Below, piece by piece: positions 61,499 to 64,000 of a stretch of 64,000 nucleotides of DNA. The first letter of the stretch is position 1. Every line of letters begins with the position of its first letter. Origin of the DNA: UBA11612 sp964475755 (lineage in GTDB: Bacteria > Pseudomonadota > Alphaproteobacteria > Rhodospirillales > Rhodospirillaceae); NCBI GenBank assembly GCA_964475755.1, contig CAYYXR010000004.1:1-64000 (forward strand), given 5' to 3'. The position numbers and the translations under genes are program-made. The notes beneath the pieces are model-generated. The model worked only from the letters and a program-made list of their open reading frames with translations. It was not told the origin of the DNA and searched no databases.

Positions 61499-62152
61499 TT
61501 AGCGGGCGACGATTCCTTGGCGCACCAGCGCCGAGAATGCGGTTGCGACTTTATCGACCGGACCTTTGGCGGGGTCGAACCACTCCAGCGTTGCATTGAG
61601 GCTGCTGATCAGAAGCGCGAGCAGCAAGTGCGGATCGGATCCGGGCTGCAGTTCGCCGGCCTTCGCCGCTTTGGTCAGCAGATTTTCCCAATACTCTTCG
61701 TAGGTCCGGCGCGTCGGCTTGTGCGCATCCTGCACGGCCCCGGGCACCTGCCCGAAGATGCGCACGTTGGCCGAGGTGTAATCCCCCATCTCATGCAGCG
61801 CGCGCAGATGCTCGTGAATGGAAACATCGATCACATCGCCGACAGGCGCATCCGCCGGAAGCTTGGCGACCGCTGCTTGCACGGCGTCGTTCACCCGCGC
61901 CACGCCCGTATTCAGAACTTCAATGACGATTTCGTCTTTGGAAGCGAAGTGGTAATAGAGGCTCCCTGCTTTCATGCCGCTCTCCGCGGCGATGTCCCGC
62001 AGACTGGTTCCGCCGTATCCCTTTTGACGGAATAGGCGGGCAGCGCAGTCAAGAATGCGCTGGCGCGAAGGATTGGCTTCGGTATCGGTCGCGGAGTCTG
62101 GCACTTGAGAACCCTGGAAGGACTTGCGGGACGCGGGCGGAATATGGGACAT
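61499..62152 (-). CDS. TetR-family transcriptional regulator
   Basis: A 217-residue repressor with the TetR helix-turn-helix at about residues 30-75 (RILDCAARLFRQKGYGGTSL, then SLYYHFASKDEIV) and an all-helical ligand domain. The palindrome CCTAA-N2-TTAGG begins 1 base beyond its start codon, so autoregulation is likely, and the same palindrome covers the carboxylase promoter 3 kb away. The Pseudomonas acyclic-terpene regulator AtuR is also TetR-type. The ligand is probably an acyl-CoA of the pathway. Confidence 0.92.
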   Translation of the reverse strand: MSHIPPASRKSFQGSQVPDSATDTEANPSRQRILDCAARLFRQKGYGGTSLRDIAAESGMKAGSLYYHFASKDEIVIEVLNTGVARVNDAVQAAVAKLPADAPVGDVIDVSIHEHLRALHEMGDYTSANVRIFGQVPGAVQDAHKPTRRTYEEYWENLLTKAAKAGELQPGSDPHLLLALLISSLNATLEWFDPAKGPVDKVATAFSALVRQGIVAR

Positions 62153-62153
62153 G

Positions 62154-62165
62154 CCTAATGTTAGG
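62154..62165. promoter_or_regulatory. Operator CCTAATGTTAGG between the TetR gene and the SDR gene
   Basis: The arms CCTAA and TTAGG match those of the palindrome at 58966-58977 with two different central bases. On the minus strand the site abuts the TetR start codon, so its ribosome site lies inside the operator. It may also act on the divergent SDR gene (start 62210). Confidence 0.75.
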
Positions 62166-62209
62166 TAGGCTGCCGGAGAACACCCCGCCGGTCAAGGCGA
62201 CAGGATGCG

Positions 62210-62995
62210 ATGAGCGAAACAAACACAAGAAAGACGGCGATTGTAACGGGCGCGGGCACCGGCGTCGGCGCAGCCAGTGCGAAGTGGCTGGCGGCACACG
62301 GCTACAATGTGCTCGTCAATTATGCCCGCAGCGCCGAGGCCGCCGAGAAGGTTGCAGAAGAATGCCGCGCGCACGGTGATGCCTTTGCCATGCAAGGCGA
62401 CGTCGGTAACGACGCCGATTGCCGGAATTTGGCCGATGCTGCTTTCAAAAAATGGGGGCGCATCGATGCGCTGGTGAACAGCGCCGGTACGACTCAGTTT
62501 GTGCCGATGCACGATCTCGACGCCTTAAACGCCGAAGACTTCGAGAGCGTCTATCGCGTGAACGTCATTGGTCCTTATCAGATGAGTCGCGCTGCCGCAG
62601 CACATATGAACAAAACCGGCGGCGCCATCGTCAATGTCTCCTCGCTCGGGTCCGTGCAGGGCAGCGGAAGTTCATATGCCTACGCCGCATCCAAAGGCGC
62701 GCTCAATACATTGACCCTTTCCCTTGCGCGCAATCTTGCGCCGAAGATCCGCGTCAATGCCGTTCTGCCCGGCATGATTCAAGGCCGGTGGCTGAAAGAA
62801 GGCATCGGCGATGAGGGTTACGAGCGCATGCTCAAACAGTGGAGTGAAAACTCCGCCCTTGGCGAAGTGTGCACACCTGAACAGGTCGCCGACGTCATCG
62901 GCTGGCTCATCACCGGCGCGGACATGATGACCGGCCAGTTCATTACCGTTGACGGCGGCATGTCCCTGGGCAAGCCGCCCGTGGTCGCGAAATAG
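62210..62995 (+). CDS. Short-chain dehydrogenase/reductase
   Basis: A 261-residue SDR with the cofactor motif TGAGTGVGAAS (about 13-23), NSAG in LVNSAGTTQF, catalytic Ser in VNVSSLGSVQ and YxxxK in YAYAASKGAL, plus the C-terminal FITVDGGMSLG. It probably acts as 3-oxoacyl-CoA or alcohol dehydrogenase. It is divergent from the TetR gene and may be controlled by it; bioC starts 14 bases after its stop on the same strand. Confidence 0.9.
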   Translation: MSETNTRKTAIVTGAGTGVGAASAKWLAAHGYNVLVNYARSAEAAEKVAEECRAHGDAFAMQGDVGNDADCRNLADAAFKKWGRIDALVNSAGTTQFVPMHDLDALNAEDFESVYRVNVIGPYQMSRAAAAHMNKTGGAIVNVSSLGSVQGSGSSYAYAASKGALNTLTLSLARNLAPKIRVNAVLPGMIQGRWLKEGIGDEGYERMLKQWSENSALGEVCTPEQVADVIGWLITGADMMTGQFITVDGGMSLGKPPVVAK

Positions 62996-63008
62996 TGCGG
63001 GCAATCTC

Positions 63009-63785
63009 ATGAACCGTATCGCTTCCCATAAAGCCAATGTCACCGCCGCGTTCAGTGCCGCCGCTGAAACCTACGAGCGCGGCGCGGAAGTGCAGTTGAA
63101 GGTCGCCGAGCGGCTGACAGAGCGCGTCGCCGCCCTTCCCTTACCCACCGCCCTGCGCATTCTCGAAATCGGTTGCGGCACCGGGTTTCTCACGCGCTGC
63201 CTTCGCGAGCACGTTCCAAACGCGACATGGACCGTCACCGATATTTCTCAGGCTATGCTCTCGAAGTGCGAGGCCGGTCTTGGCGATACAGCAGGGATGA
63301 CGTTCAAGCTAATGGACGGTGAAGCGCCGGACTTATCCAGGGGCGAGACTTTCGATCTCATCTGCTCCAGCTTGACCATGCAATGGTTCGAGAATTTACC
63401 CGTTTCACTGCAACGGCTATCCAAACATTTAAACCCCGGCGGGCATATCGCTTTTTCAACACTCGCCACAGATAGTTTTCGTGAATGGCACGCGGCCTAT
63501 GAGGGTGTTGAGGAGCCTTCCGGAGTTCTGGAATGCCTGAGCGTTCCCGAAATCGAAGCCGCCTTGCCCAATGACGGCACGGCACGCATTGACGAAGAGC
63601 ATATTCTTCAGCCGTATGACAACGGTCTGGCTTTTCTCGGCAAGCTGCGTCAGATCGGCGCGCAGTCTCCGCGCAAAGGGCACAGCGCGGCCTCACCCGC
63701 GACGTTGAGAAAAGTTCTGCGCGCCTTCGATGCCGACCCGCGCATCACCTATCACGTCGCCTACGGGATATTCACGAAGCGCTGA
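63009..63785 (+). CDS. bioC: Malonyl-ACP O-methyltransferase BioC
   Basis: A 258-residue SAM-dependent methyltransferase that protects malonyl-ACP as methyl ester at the start of biotin synthesis. The SAM motif is ILEIGCGTGFLTRCLREH, followed by VTDISQAMLSKCEAG and SSLTMQWFENLPVSLQRLS, which is characteristic of BioC. The start is ATG 63009 (MNRIASHKANVTAAFSAAAETY); an extra 20 codons upstream overlap the SDR gene. It converges with bioA, with a 14-base overlap. Confidence 0.9.
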   Translation: MNRIASHKANVTAAFSAAAETYERGAEVQLKVAERLTERVAALPLPTALRILEIGCGTGFLTRCLREHVPNATWTVTDISQAMLSKCEAGLGDTAGMTFKLMDGEAPDLSRGETFDLICSSLTMQWFENLPVSLQRLSKHLNPGGHIAFSTLATDSFREWHAAYEGVEEPSGVLECLSVPEIEAALPNDGTARIDEEHILQPYDNGLAFLGKLRQIGAQSPRKGHSAASPATLRKVLRAFDADPRITYHVAYGIFTKR

Positions 63786-64000
63786 GCACCTTAACAATCG
63801 CGCCGGTCAGCATGGCGAGATCATCTTCATCGATGGTAAAGGCCGGCGTGAGGTAAACGATATTCCCGAACGGCCTGATCCAAACGCCCGCATCGACAAA
63901 TTTTTGTTTAAGCGCGCCAAGGTCTTCGATGCGCTCCAATTCCACGACGCCGATAGCGCCCATCACGCGCACGTCCGTAACGCCCGGCAGATCGCGGCAT
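63772..64000 (-). CDS. bioA: BioA, C-terminal part (runs off the window)
   Basis: The 3' end of a PLP-dependent adenosylmethionine-8-amino-7-oxononanoate aminotransferase, the enzyme that makes DAPA in biotin synthesis. The visible 76 residues include DVRVMGAIGVVELERIEDLG, VWIRPFGNIVYLTPAFTI and a final helix, all typical of the C-terminal domain. It lies convergent to bioC, and the pair supports a biotin cluster continuing beyond the window. Confidence 0.88.
   Translation of the reverse strand, partial: CRDLPGVTDVRVMGAIGVVELERIEDLGALKQKFVDAGVWIRPFGNIVYLTPAFTIDEDDLAMLTGAIVKVLSAS

Overview
This window looks like a chromosomal segment of an alphaproteobacterium. The evidence is an imuA-imuB-dnaE2 mutagenesis cassette preceded by a GAAC-N7-GAAC LexA box of the alphaproteobacterial type, an ETF-ubiquinone oxidoreductase, a fused indolepyruvate ferredoxin oxidoreductase, and the general gene content. 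No rRNA or phylogenetic marker is present, so the genus cannot be named.

Layout. Positions 1-2000 hold a cyanide-insensitive-type cytochrome bd subunit I gene interrupted by an in-frame TGA, plus two small membrane-protein genes. Positions 2095-7540 hold the SOS-regulated translesion cassette. Positions 7557-14319 are housekeeping: ETF-QO, a TPR protein, ispE and a ScsB/DsbD-type thiol-disulfide protein. Positions 14351-16190 form a gene-poor patch between tRNA-Gln on one side and tRNA-Ala and tRNA-Leu on the other. It holds a degenerate array of about 21-bp repeats, a micro-ORF with a strong Shine-Dalgarno, the tail of an IS3-family transposase, and a headless gene fragment abutting the IS end.

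From 16194 to 63000 the window is almost wholly CoA-thioester catabolism: six acyl-CoA dehydrogenases, five enoyl-CoA hydratase domains, one classical thiolase, three thiolase-fold proteins without the nucleophilic cysteine, two DUF35 proteins, two acyl-CoA ligases, an IpdAB-type CoA-transferase pair, an alpha-methylacyl-CoA racemase-like protein and a two-subunit biotin-dependent acyl-CoA carboxylase. The minus-strand operon 26658-16194 has the gene set of the steroid C/D-ring (HIP-CoA) pathway of actinobacteria: ipdA, ipdB, an ipdC-like flavoprotein, an echA20-like hydratase, a paired acyl-CoA dehydrogenase and a fadA6-like thiolase. Next to it lie a split ACAD10/11-type kinase/dehydrogenase pair and an operon with an Ltp2-like aldolase and its DUF35 partner. 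Growth on steroids, terpenoids or another branched or cyclic isoprenoid is the best inference; the substrate is not proven by sequence. Electrons from the dehydrogenases would pass through ETF to the ETF-QO at 7677-9335.

Regulation can be read in places. A TetR-type gene (61499-62152) has the palindrome CCTAA-N2-TTAGG touching its start codon, and the same palindrome covers the -10 box of the carboxylase operon promoter (58966-58977). A GntR/FCD regulator heads a ligase-MFS operon. The right end of the window carries bioC and the 3' end of bioA.
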